Notes under the pieces: model-generated
The model's input: the letters and a program-made list of their open reading frames with translations, nothing else
What the model was told of the DNA's origin: nothing
Databases searched by the model: none
Part shown: in pieces, positions 17,929 through 27,373 of the stretch
Layout: each line of letters opens with the position of its first letter
How positions within the stretch are numbered: the stretch's first letter is position 1
Assembly: GCA_002050125.1 (NCBI GenBank)
Contig: MWTA01000027.1
Location: forward strand, 1-64,000
Length of the DNA: 64,000 nt
DNA from: Anaerolineae bacterium UTCFX2
GTDB taxonomy: Bacteria > Chloroflexota > Anaerolineae > Anaerolineales > UBA4823
Direction: 5' to 3'
Translations under genes and position numbers: made by a program

Positions 17929-18939
17929 TTACGGATGCTTGAGCGCAGCCTTGTTTGGAGATGTATCTGCTGCCAGATCATCTAAATAATGATTGGCTTG
18001 AATGGCTGCCGCCGCGCCCATCCCGGCGGAGGTAACCACCTGGCGGTAGACCGGGTCGGCTGCTTCGCCGGCTGCGAAGACGCCTGGGATATTTGTGTGC
18101 ATGAGCTTGTCGGTTACGATGTAGCCGGCGGAATCCATTTCTAGCTGCCCGTCGAACAATTCCGTGTTAGGGGTGTGACCGATGAAAATGAAAACGCCAT
18201 CGGTTTGGAACTCTTGCTCGGCGCCGCTTTGCACATTTTTAATTCGGATGGATTTAACGGCGTCCTTGCCAACGATCTCGGTCAGCACGCTGTCCCAGAT
18301 GAATTTGATCTTGGGGTTACCAAAGGCGCGTTCTTGCAGAATCGCGCCGGCGCGCAACTCGTCTCTGCGGTGGACGATCGTCACGGTGTTGGCGAAGCGC
18401 GTCAGGAAGATCGCTTCTTCGACTGCGCTGTCGCCGCCTCCGACGACAACCACCTCCTTGCCCTTGAAGAACCAGCCATCGCAGGTCGCACAATAGGAAA
18501 CCCCGCGCCCGGTAAGCTCGCGCTCACCTGGAATTTCAAGATGCCGGGGCGTTGCGCCGGTTGTGACAATGAGCGTGTCTGCGAGATAGGTAGTGTTGTA
18601 CGTCTCTACTCGGAACGGGCGCTGCGATAGGTTCACACGGGTTGCCGTATCGTACTCCAGAATCGCGCCAAATTTTTCAGCCTGTTTTTGGAACAGCTCA
18701 GTCATCTCGGTTCCGCTTACCCCGTCTGGAAAACCAGGATAATTTTCAACGATGTAGGTCAGCGACACCTGCCCGCCATGCTGCATACCGGTGAGCACAA
18801 CCGGACTTAGTTCTGCTCGGGCGGCGTATAAAGCAGCAGATAAACCAGCCGGACCGGTACCTAGAATCAATACTTTGACGTGTTTCTCTTCATTTTGATT
18901 GGGTTGAGAGTGAGTAGGCTCGATGTTTAAATCCATCAT
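17929..18939 (-). CDS. trxB: Thioredoxin reductase (NADPH)
   Basis: FAD- and NADPH-dependent reductase of thioredoxin; 336 aa. The FAD-binding GTGPAGLSAALYAARA (about 27-42) follows a 20-residue polar N-terminal tail. The redox pair is Cys150-Ala-Thr-Cys153 (SYCATCDG), the typical bacterial TrxR site. NADPH recognition is seen in GGGDSAVEEA and HRRDELRA. The second FAD motif reads FAAGEAADPVYRQ, where most TrxRs have GDV; conservative. Two adjacent ATGs (18939 and 18936) are possible starts. A TGATACAAT about 30 nt upstream looks like an extended -10. No thioredoxin gene is in the window. Confidence 0.94.
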   Translation of the reverse strand: MMDLNIEPTHSQPNQNEEKHVKVLILGTGPAGLSAALYAARAELSPVVLTGMQHGGQVSLTYIVENYPGFPDGVSGTEMTELFQKQAEKFGAILEYDTATRVNLSQRPFRVETYNTTYLADTLIVTTGATPRHLEIPGERELTGRGVSYCATCDGWFFKGKEVVVVGGGDSAVEEAIFLTRFANTVTIVHRRDELRAGAILQERAFGNPKIKFIWDSVLTEIVGKDAVKSIRIKNVQSGAEQEFQTDGVFIFIGHTPNTELFDGQLEMDSAGYIVTDKLMHTNIPGVFAAGEAADPVYRQVVTSAGMGAAAAIQANHYLDDLAADTSPNKAALKHP

Positions 18940-19047
18940 TTCTTTAGTATCCTCGCAAATCGATCTATTGTATCAGATGAGGCGTGACCGCTAAACGTTA
19001 CATGGAAAAGTGTTGGTGGTTCGCCATTTGCTTCAAGCCGTGTGATT

Positions 19048-20658
19048 TCAGGATTGGATTCTGGGACCCGAATCAATCACCGCACGGGTTACCGAGTTGG
19101 TGAAGTGGCTGAAATTCTCCTGGAATTTGGTTACCAACAGGCTGGCTTGACGGTCGTAGGCTTCCGGATCAGCCCAGGTGTTTCGAGGATATAAGATCTC
19201 ATCGGGAACACCCGGAACATGGTCGGGAACAGCGATTCCGAAGAACGGGTCGATGTGCATTGAAACGTTGTCCAGCCTGCCCTCCAGGGCAGCCCGGATC
19301 ATGGCGCGGGTGTGTGGAATTCGGACGCGCGAACCCACTCCGTATGCTCCGCCGGTCCAGCCGGTGTTGACTAACCACACCTTCGATTTGTGCTGGGCAA
19401 GCTTTTCTCCAAGCAGATTGGCATACACCGATGGGTGGAGCGGCAGGAACGGCGCTCCGAAACAGGTCGAGAAGGTGGTTTGGGGCTCTTGCACACCTGC
19501 CTCGGTGCCAGCCAGTTTGGAAGTGTACCCTGAAAGGAAATAATACATCGCCTGGTCGGGGGTCAGGCTGGCGATTGGCGGCATTACCCCGAATGCGTCG
19601 GCGGTCAGGAAGAAAAGGTTGATCGGGTGACCGCCGCGGCCGCTCGGCACGATGTTGTCCAGGAAACCGATCGGGTAAGCGGCGCGGGTGTTTTCGGTCA
19701 GGCTGTTGTCATTGAAGTTGACGCGGCGAGTGTACTGGTCGATGGTTACGTTCTCCAATACGGCGCCGAAGCGGCGGGTCGCTTTCCAGATCAGCGGCTC
19801 ATCCTCGGCGCTCAGGTTGATCGTCTTGGCGTAGCAGCCGCCCTCGAAATTGAACACCCCGTCATCCCCCCAACCGTGTTCATCGTCGCCGATCAGAGAG
19901 CGCTCGGGGTCGGAAGAAAGGGTGGTTTTTCCGGTTCCTGAGAGGCCGAAAAAGAGGGCTGTATCGCCGCCTTTTCCGATGTTGGCGGAGCAGTGCATCG
20001 AGAGGATGCCCTTTTGCGGCAGCAAGTAATTCAAAGTGGTAAAGATCGATTTCTTTATCTCACCCGCATAGCTGGTGCCGCCGATCAAGATCAAACGTTT
20101 TTCGAGGTTCAAGATGACAAAGGCTTCGGAGTTGGTGCCGTCCACGTCTGGGTCGGCGTGAAAACTGGGTGCGTGAATAATGGTAAATTCAGGCACATGG
20201 TCTGCCAGCTCTCCCGGTGCAACCCGGATAAAAAGGTTGCGCGCAAAAAGGTTATGCCAGGAGGTCTCGGTGATGACCCGGATCGGCAGCCGGTAATCCG
20301 GGTGGGCGCAGGCGGTCGTGTCCTGAATAAACACATCCCGTCCCTGGAAATAAGACAGCATCAAGTTGTGCAGACGATTGAAATTTTCGGGGGGGAATTC
20401 CTTGTTGATCTTACCCCACCAGATCTGATCGTGATCTTCCTGACAGCACACGACAAACTTATCGTTGGGCGCTCGCCCGGTATGACTGCCGGTGCGCACG
20501 ATCAAAGCGCCTTCGTGGGCAATGATTCCTTCCCGGCGGGATACAATCCGCTCGATCAGCGCCGGGGTCGTGAGGTTCCAATAGCTCATATTTAAATTCC
20601 GAAACCCTTGGCGTTCGACCCCATAGCTGCTCGGCATTCCCATTTTGTTTACAGTCAT
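19048..20658 (-). CDS. pckA: Phosphoenolpyruvate carboxykinase (ATP)
   Basis: Converts oxaloacetate and ATP to PEP and CO2, the first committed step of gluconeogenesis; 536 aa. The kinase-1a P-loop is GLSGTGKTTLSSDPE, with GDDEHGW metal-binding Asp/Glu just after, and RIGLIGGTSYAG-like strand sequence before it; the C-terminal nucleotide loop reads NTGWTGGAYGVGSRV. GGAGG lies 6-7 nt before the ATG. It lies 69 bp downstream of a CBS-domain gene on the same strand, with no convincing terminator between, so they may be cotranscribed. Confidence 0.97.
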   Translation of the reverse strand: MTVNKMGMPSSYGVERQGFRNLNMSYWNLTTPALIERIVSRREGIIAHEGALIVRTGSHTGRAPNDKFVVCCQEDHDQIWWGKINKEFPPENFNRLHNLMLSYFQGRDVFIQDTTACAHPDYRLPIRVITETSWHNLFARNLFIRVAPGELADHVPEFTIIHAPSFHADPDVDGTNSEAFVILNLEKRLILIGGTSYAGEIKKSIFTTLNYLLPQKGILSMHCSANIGKGGDTALFFGLSGTGKTTLSSDPERSLIGDDEHGWGDDGVFNFEGGCYAKTINLSAEDEPLIWKATRRFGAVLENVTIDQYTRRVNFNDNSLTENTRAAYPIGFLDNIVPSGRGGHPINLFFLTADAFGVMPPIASLTPDQAMYYFLSGYTSKLAGTEAGVQEPQTTFSTCFGAPFLPLHPSVYANLLGEKLAQHKSKVWLVNTGWTGGAYGVGSRVRIPHTRAMIRAALEGRLDNVSMHIDPFFGIAVPDHVPGVPDEILYPRNTWADPEAYDRQASLLVTKFQENFSHFTNSVTRAVIDSGPRIQS

Positions 20659-20727
20659 AATTCGCCTCCTTCGGCAACAACTTTGAAATAAACGGTTTAT
20701 AAAAAAGACCGTTAAGTAACAAGCTCT

Positions 20728-21129
20728 TTAAGATTTGCGGGTCATATGATAGACAATATCGGCGGCAGAGACCACTGAAATTGGAAGGTTTTGCTCCGGA
20801 TATTTTTTTACGACCACCACGCGGTGGATCTGGCGATCTAATAGAATGTTAGCGACTTCTTGAATGGAGGCGTCTTCAGAGACGGTTACAACGTCCGGGT
20901 TCATGTACTCGGCAACCGACCGATTTTGCCAGTTTTGATCATCGATCAGGGCGCGCATCAGGTCAGTGCGAGAGATGAGGCCTTGCAAGCTGCCATCTGA
21001 ACCTACCACGACCAGGGCGCTGATATCCTCTTCAACCATCCGCTGTGCTGCCAATAACAAAGACGCCTGCGGATCGCAGCTCACAACCCCGTATCGCTTG
21101 GCTTCCAGCACGGTTTGTTCGATTGCCAT
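20728..21129 (-). CDS. Two-CBS-domain protein
   Basis: 133 aa made almost entirely of a CBS pair (about 8-60 and 70-130), with motifs such as LVVVGSDGSLQGLISRTDLM and VVVKKYPEQNLPISVVSAADI. CBS pairs bind adenine nucleotides (AMP, ATP, SAM) and usually regulate a partner. No catalytic domain is attached. It lies between pnp (upstream, terminator between) and pckA (downstream), so it could sense energy charge for that gene, but this is only positional inference. Confidence 0.85.
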   Translation of the reverse strand: MAIEQTVLEAKRYGVVSCDPQASLLLAAQRMVEEDISALVVVGSDGSLQGLISRTDLMRALIDDQNWQNRSVAEYMNPDVVTVSEDASIQEVANILLDRQIHRVVVVKKYPEQNLPISVVSAADIVYHMTRKS

Positions 21130-21189
21130 TTCAACACCTCATTCCATTTACTGCCGCTCACCCAAAAGGGTGGCTTCCGCCGCGAAATT

Positions 21190-21218
21190 ATAATGCAATC
21201 AGAGGGGAATCGCGTCAA
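21190..21218 (-). promoter_or_regulatory. Possible promoter of the CBS-domain gene
   Basis: On the minus strand TTGACG (21218-21213), 17-bp spacer and CATTAT (21195-21190, 4/6). A perfect TATAAT overlaps three bases further on (21192-21187) but at 20-bp spacing. It lies between the pnp terminator and the gene. Confidence 0.45.
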
Positions 21219-21234
21219 AATTGCAGCCCGGCGA

Positions 21235-21275
21235 AAAAAAGACCTTGGAGAATTAACCCTCAAGGTCTTTTTATT
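21235..21275 (-). terminator. Terminator of pnp
   Basis: AAAAAGACCTTG and CAAGGTCTTTTT form a 12-bp stem with an additional GAG/CTC inner pairing. The A/T runs make it functional in either direction. It directly follows the pnp stop codon. Confidence 0.8.
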
Positions 21276-21294
21276 ATTGATCCTTTTGAAATGA

Positions 21295-23505
21295 TCAGCG
21301 CCGCGGGGGCTTGCGACCGCCGCGGCGGTCATCGCCGCGACCTCCGCTGGGACGGTTCCCTCCGGGGCGCCCGCCGCCGCGCGGCCGGTCGTGCTCTGCC
21401 GCCTCTTCGACCGTCCAGCCTTCAAGAACAGCCTGGCGTGAAAGCCGAATTTTACCCTGTTCATCGATGTCGGTGACCATCACGGTGATTTCGTCGCCGA
21501 GGCGGACGACGTCCTCGACCTTGTTCACCCGCTGGCTGTCGAGCTGGGAGATGTGGACCAAACCGTCGATGTTGGGCAGGATTTCTACAAATGCCCCGAA
21601 ATCGGTCACTCTCACAACCTTTCCCGTGTAAATGCGCCCCACCACCGCTGATTCAGTCAACTCTTCGATCCGTTCGCGCGCCATGCGGGCGCTTTCGCCG
21701 TCAGAAGTGGCGATGAAAACTGTCCCGTCTTCCGCGATGTCGATTTTAGCGCCGGTGTCTTCCTGAATGCTGCGGATCATTTTTCCACCAGGACCGATGA
21801 TTGCGCCGATTTTATCGGTCGGGATCTGGATCACGGTGATGCGCGGCGCATGTGGTTTGAGATCCGGCCGCGGGGCTGGGATGACCTTCATCATCTCGTC
21901 CAGGATTGCCAGACGGGCTACCCGCGCCTGGTCGAGAGCTTGCCGCATGATCTCCGAAGTGATGCCGCGGATCTTGATATCCATCTGCAGCGCAGTGATG
22001 CCTCGATCGGTCCCGGCTACCTTGAAATCCATATCCCCAAGGTGATCTTCCATGCCGAGGATATCCGTCAGCACGCTGAAACGCTCATTTTCTTTGATGA
22101 GCCCCATGGCAACCCCGGCAACCGGGGCTTTGATCGGCACACCCGTGTCCATCAGCGCGAGCGTCGACCCGCAAACCGAAGCCATCGACGAGGAGCCATT
22201 AGAGGAGAGCACCTCGGATACCAGCCGTAAGGCATAGGGGAAAACCGTTTCCGCGGGGATTACCGGTACCAGGGCGCGTTCGGCGAGCGCGCCGTGACCA
22301 ATATCGCGGCGGGAAGCGCCGCGCAGCGGGCGCACTTCGCCGGTCGAGAAGGGTGGGAAATTATAATGGTGCATGTAGCGCTTGGTTTCAGCCGGGGTGA
22401 GGGTGTCCAATTCCTGGGCTTCGCGCGGTGTACCCAGGGTTGCCAGGGTAAGCACCTGCGTTTCTCCGCGGGTGAACAACCCGGACCCGTGAGCGCGTGG
22501 ACTGACATCCACCTCGCACCAGATAGGGCGGATTTCGGTCAGGCTGCGACCATCCGGACGCACGCCCTGATCGAGGATGCGCGCCCGCACGACGGTCTTC
22601 AGCGCCTCTTCGAACGCGGTCTTTACCTCGGGGATCAAGGTCTCATCCTCGGCTGCCAGTTCGGCGACGAGTTCATCCCGAATTTGATCGATCCCTTCGT
22701 AGCGCGCCGCTTTCTCGTATGGCTGGTCGAACAGTTTTTCCAGCGGCGCCTTAGCGCGTTGATAGACCTCAGCCTGGAGGTCCTGGTTTGTCCCGAAGGA
22801 TTCATAAAAGCGTTTGGGTTTGCCCGCCTCGGCAGCCATGCGCTCCTGCAAATCGATGAGCGGTTGGATCGCGGCATGACCAAATTCAAGCGCTTCGAGC
22901 ATGCGGGATTCTGAAATCTCACTTGCGCCGCACTCGACCATTAAGATCGCATCCCGCGTGCCAGCCACCCGCAGATCGAGGTCCGAGCGTTCGATTTCGT
23001 CGAAGGTAGGGTTGGCGATGAATTCCCCGCCGATCTGGGCGACGCGCACTGCGCCAATCGGTCCGACAAAGGGGATGTCCGAGATCATCAGCGCGGCTGA
23101 GGCGGCATTGATCGCCAGGATGTCAATGGGATTGACACCGTCTGCCGAGAACGAGTAGAGGATGACCTGAACATCGTTGCGCATGTCTTTTGGAAAGAGC
23201 GGCCGGATCGGGCGATCTGTCAGACGGGCGGTCAGAATGGCTTCCTCGCTTGGTCGTCCTTCGCGCCGAAAGAAAGAGCCTGGAATGCGCCCGCCGGCGT
23301 ACATGCGCTCTTCATAGTCTACGGTCAGAGGGAAAAAATCGATCCCGGTTCGAATGGTATCGCTCATCGTAGCGGAGGCAAATACCATGGTGTCGCCCAC
23401 GCGCAGCGTGACCGCCCCGCCAGCCTGAGCGGCAAGACGGCCCGTTTCGAAATGGAAATCTTTGCCGCCGATGGCGGCATGGAACTGTTTACTTTCTGGT
23501 TGCAT
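21295..23505 (-). CDS. pnp: Polyribonucleotide nucleotidyltransferase (PNPase)
   Basis: 3'-5' phosphorolytic exoribonuclease; 736 aa. Two RNase PH domains (about 10-230 and 310-545) flank a helical linker; the second holds FSTGEVRPLRGASRRDIGHG and LGMEDHLGDMDFKVAGT with catalytic Asp residues. A KH domain (GPGGKMIRSIQEDTGAKIDI, about 560-620) and an S1 domain (GRIYTGKVVRVTDFGAFVEI, about 625-695) follow. The C-terminus is a Gly/Arg/Pro-rich tail of about 35 residues, probably extra RNA binding. It lies downstream of rpsO, the common rpsO-pnp order, separated by 155 bp. Confidence 0.97.
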   Translation of the reverse strand: MQPESKQFHAAIGGKDFHFETGRLAAQAGGAVTLRVGDTMVFASATMSDTIRTGIDFFPLTVDYEERMYAGGRIPGSFFRREGRPSEEAILTARLTDRPIRPLFPKDMRNDVQVILYSFSADGVNPIDILAINAASAALMISDIPFVGPIGAVRVAQIGGEFIANPTFDEIERSDLDLRVAGTRDAILMVECGASEISESRMLEALEFGHAAIQPLIDLQERMAAEAGKPKRFYESFGTNQDLQAEVYQRAKAPLEKLFDQPYEKAARYEGIDQIRDELVAELAAEDETLIPEVKTAFEEALKTVVRARILDQGVRPDGRSLTEIRPIWCEVDVSPRAHGSGLFTRGETQVLTLATLGTPREAQELDTLTPAETKRYMHHYNFPPFSTGEVRPLRGASRRDIGHGALAERALVPVIPAETVFPYALRLVSEVLSSNGSSSMASVCGSTLALMDTGVPIKAPVAGVAMGLIKENERFSVLTDILGMEDHLGDMDFKVAGTDRGITALQMDIKIRGITSEIMRQALDQARVARLAILDEMMKVIPAPRPDLKPHAPRITVIQIPTDKIGAIIGPGGKMIRSIQEDTGAKIDIAEDGTVFIATSDGESARMARERIEELTESAVVGRIYTGKVVRVTDFGAFVEILPNIDGLVHISQLDSQRVNKVEDVVRLGDEITVMVTDIDEQGKIRLSRQAVLEGWTVEEAAEHDRPRGGGRPGGNRPSGGRGDDRRGGRKPPRR

Positions 23506-23660
23506 AACGAATATTCTCCTGTTTGTTGCCCACCTGGTCAGGGACTGAAAGCCGCCGACAATGGTTTTTGTCTCCGCCTTTCAATTCCCAACCTTGGGGC
23601 ATGGGCTTAAAATTAATGAGCAGATGAGGGACCTGCGCCCCATCTACTCGATTGATTGCT

Positions 23661-23933
23661 CTATTTTCGGCGGATGCTCAGCCGGTCTGTGAGAGCCATG
23701 TAACGCTGATAATCTTTCCGGCGGATGTAAGCCAGTAACCTGCGCCGCTGTCCAACCAGCTTCAACAAGCCTCGCCGCGATGATTCGTCTTGGGTGTTGA
23801 TGCGCAGATGATCCGTCAGTTGCGTGATCCGTTTGGTTAATATCGCGATCTGAACTTCTGGCGATCCTGTATCGTCTTGATGGCGCGCGAATTCCTCAAT
23901 TAATTGGGTTTTTGTTTCCTTATCCAGTGCCAT
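23661..23933 (-). CDS. rpsO: Ribosomal protein S15
   Basis: Small-subunit protein binding 16S rRNA helices; 90 aa, near the usual 89. The start ATG at 23933 gives [18 protein letters not shown], and AAGGAG lies 10 nt upstream; upstream in-frame codons are leader. Conserved [16 protein letters not shown] and [18 protein letters not shown] are present. It precedes pnp. Confidence 0.98.
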   Translation of the reverse strand: MALDKETKTQLIEEFARHQDDTGSPEVQIAILTKRITQLTDHLRINTQDESSRRGLLKLVGQRRRLLAYIRRKDYQRYMALTDRLSIRRK

Positions 23934-24027
23934 GACATCTGCACTCCTTTCTAAAATTCGATCGACTAAGCAGGTCTCCATGTCGGCAGCCTGTTATACC
24001 GCCGGCAGGTCTAGTCAGGGTGGAGCG

Positions 24028-24036
24028 ATTATACCA
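24028..24036 (-). promoter_or_regulatory. Extended -10 promoter of rpsO-pnp
   Basis: On the minus strand, TGGTATAAT. A good -35 is not visible. The leader to rpsO would be about 88 nt, long enough for S15 autoregulation as known in other bacteria, though I see no diagnostic structure. Confidence 0.55.
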
Positions 24037-24101
24037 TAATCAAAACGTTCCACTGCGAATCAACACGTTTCGGCGATCCGGATTGAATAGCAAATGGAAG
24101 A

Positions 24102-24914
24102 TTATCGATTTTCAACGGACTGTCTTTCTGCAGCCCGAAGGGTTTGCTGAAGCTCAGGGGGAAATTCGTCCAGCGATTGACGGATCAACCAGGCTGTGTC
24201 CTCTGAATCGGGCATGTTCAGCGTCTGCTGCAGGAAGAACCCGGTTTCCTGGGGTGAGCGGCGGGCGAGGGCGACCAACACGTCCAGCAGATCCGGTCTC
24301 AGGACGCTCGGAGTTTGGCTGGTGAGCGGCTGAATGAGGCGGAAAAAGACCGGCATATTTTGAAATTCCGGGTTCTCGATCAACGGCAGCAGCGCGCGCA
24401 GCCCCAACTGCTTGTAAAAAGGATCTTTCAGCGCCAGCCAATCTTGGATCAGGCGGACGATGGAGCGCGGCTGTTCCTTTTGCAGCCTGACAAACGAATT
24501 CTTCATCACCGCGTCGATCAAGAAAAACTCAAGGTTAGGGGCGAGCCAGGCTAGAATGCGTTCCAGTATCTGCGCTGGCGGTTCGGCAGGAATCTGCCCG
24601 AGCAGCATCGCTGCCAGAAGGCGCGGTTCGAGGTAAGGCTCCGCCCATAAAGAATCGCATAACGCCAACCCGGCTCGTGGTTCTTCGATCGCCAAAGGGA
24701 TAAGCTGCTGCAGGATCATGCGCAGAACTGGCGGGCGGACTTTATAGGCTGTAATTATCGGCGGGGGGGCGCCCGATTGACCCGGATGGCGCGCCCGGTC
24801 GGCGTAAAAGCCTAGCAGATGATGCAGCGAGCGGATAAAAACTGGCGGATCTGCGAAATGCTCCGCCAGTTCTGCCGCCTGCTGCCGCAGGAGAGCTGGT
24901 TGGATGGCAGGCAT
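24102..24914 (-). CDS. Unknown helical-repeat protein
   Basis: 270 aa, not recognised. It is Leu/Pro/Ala-rich with a repeating pattern of helices of about 35-40 residues (for example ERILAWLAPNLEFFLIDAVM, DPFYKQLGLRALLPLIENPE, RPDLLDVLVALARRSPQETG), which looks like a HEAT/ARM-type alpha-solenoid; such proteins usually bind other proteins or nucleic acids. No signal peptide or TM helix. The ATG at 24914 lies 2 bp after the proS stop, so it is probably the last gene of the proS unit. Confidence 0.6.
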   Translation of the reverse strand: MPAIQPALLRQQAAELAEHFADPPVFIRSLHHLLGFYADRARHPGQSGAPPPIITAYKVRPPVLRMILQQLIPLAIEEPRAGLALCDSLWAEPYLEPRLLAAMLLGQIPAEPPAQILERILAWLAPNLEFFLIDAVMKNSFVRLQKEQPRSIVRLIQDWLALKDPFYKQLGLRALLPLIENPEFQNMPVFFRLIQPLTSQTPSVLRPDLLDVLVALARRSPQETGFFLQQTLNMPDSEDTAWLIRQSLDEFPPELQQTLRAAERQSVENR

Positions 24915-24916
24915 GG

Positions 24917-26428
<1,512 letters not shown>

Positions 26429-26453
26429 TCACGGCTCCGCCCAGGATCAGAAA

Positions 26454-26984
26454 TCAGCGCCAGGTAGACAAAATATGCAGCGCCTGTTCAGGGTTGTCGG
26501 CAAAGCTCAGCCAGGTGCGCTGGTTTTCAGGAACGAAATTATTGAACGCTTGAAAGAACATATCGATTACATCTTGCCAGCCGGCGCCAACCAGGATTAA
26601 CGGTCGGGGAGTGATTGCATCGGTCAACAAAAGATTCCAGGTCAGGGCAATTTCAGCCAACGTGCCCGGTCCACCCGGCAGGGCGATGGCTGCGTCACAG
26701 CCGTCGATCAAGGCAAACAGGCGTTCTCGCAAGGTCTCGAAACGCCGCTCCTCACTGATCCACTGATTGGGTCCACCGGAACGCCAGTTTTCGATCTGGT
26801 TGCAGGTCACGCCGATGACGTGCGCTCCGGCTTCGGCGGCGCCTTTCGAGACGGCTTCCATTGAACCGATGTACCCTCCGGTGAGAACCGCATGTCCTGC
26901 TTTTCCGAGCAGGAAACCCAGGTGCTCGGCTTGTTGGTAGCCGGTTGAATCGGGGTGGGAACCTCCAAATACGACAACGTTCAT
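26454..26984 (-). CDS. LOG-family Rossmann protein
   Basis: 176 aa. The fold begins MNVVVFGGS and carries the diagnostic ALPGGPGTLAEI (PGGxGTxxE), which defines the LOG/TIGR00730 family. Some members release free cytokinin-type bases from nucleotide monophosphates (phosphoribohydrolase); others were misnamed lysine decarboxylases. The true substrate is unknown. Its ATG overlaps the stop of the preceding pyrophosphohydrolase gene (ATGA), so the two are translationally coupled, which suggests a joint role in nucleotide clean-up (inference). GGAGG is 10-11 nt upstream. Confidence 0.85.
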   Translation of the reverse strand: MNVVVFGGSHPDSTGYQQAEHLGFLLGKAGHAVLTGGYIGSMEAVSKGAAEAGAHVIGVTCNQIENWRSGGPNQWISEERRFETLRERLFALIDGCDAAIALPGGPGTLAEIALTWNLLLTDAITPRPLILVGAGWQDVIDMFFQAFNNFVPENQRTWLSFADNPEQALHILSTWR

Positions 26985-27292
26985 ACCTGATCTTGCCTCC
27001 AATTCCTGCCGTAGTTTTTTTCGAGCTTCTCAAGGACGGCTTTTTCCAGGTCTATGCCGGTTATGCTGGCAATCTGGAGCAAATACAACATCACGTCGGC
27101 TAACTCATCCGATAACCCTTGCAAATCATCCAGCCGGTCGCTCCATTGAAAATGCTCCAATACCTCATTCGCCTCCAGGCTCAATGAGATGGCTAGGTTG
27201 CGCGGGGTTTGAGGGCGCGGGCTTTCTGGATCGTACCACCCCTGGGCGGTTACGAAATCATGCATAGCCTGGGTCAATTCCTGAATATCCAT
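26981..27292 (-). CDS. MazG-like nucleotide pyrophosphohydrolase
   Basis: 103 aa, all-alpha NTP pyrophosphatase fold (RS21-C6/MazG superfamily, probably removing non-canonical dNTPs). The metal motif is EANEVLEHF (ExxE) followed by SDELADVMLYLLQ (ExxD). The chosen ATG at 27292 gives MDIQELTQAMHDF; longer alternatives would run into the promoter. That promoter puts the ATG 7 nt after the -10, so the mRNA is probably leaderless and needs no Shine-Dalgarno sequence. Translationally coupled to the downstream LOG gene. Confidence 0.85.
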   Translation of the reverse strand: MDIQELTQAMHDFVTAQGWYDPESPRPQTPRNLAISLSLEANEVLEHFQWSDRLDDLQGLSDELADVMLYLLQIASITGIDLEKAVLEKLEKNYGRNWRQDQV

Positions 27293-27299
27293 GCGGTCG

Positions 27300-27328
27300 A
27301 TTATATGGGGCAGGTCGAGATTCGTCAA
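27300..27328 (-). promoter_or_regulatory. Near-perfect promoter giving a leaderless mRNA
   Basis: On the minus strand TTGACG (27328-27323), exactly 17 bp, TATAAT (27305-27300). Only 7 nt separate the -10 from the ATG at 27292, so transcription should begin at or next to the A of the start codon. Confidence 0.75.
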
Positions 27329-27360
27329 TTATGCCATAAAGACGAGCATCCAATATCCTT

Positions 27361-27366
27361 TATAAT
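27361..27366 (+). promoter_or_regulatory. -10 element placed for a leaderless mRNA, CCA-fusion gene
   Basis: TATAAT is followed by 7 nt and the ATG at 27374. No clear -35 is found. It mirrors the divergent promoter at 27300-27328, with the same 7-nt spacing. Confidence 0.6.
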
Positions 27367-27373
27367 TGTTGTG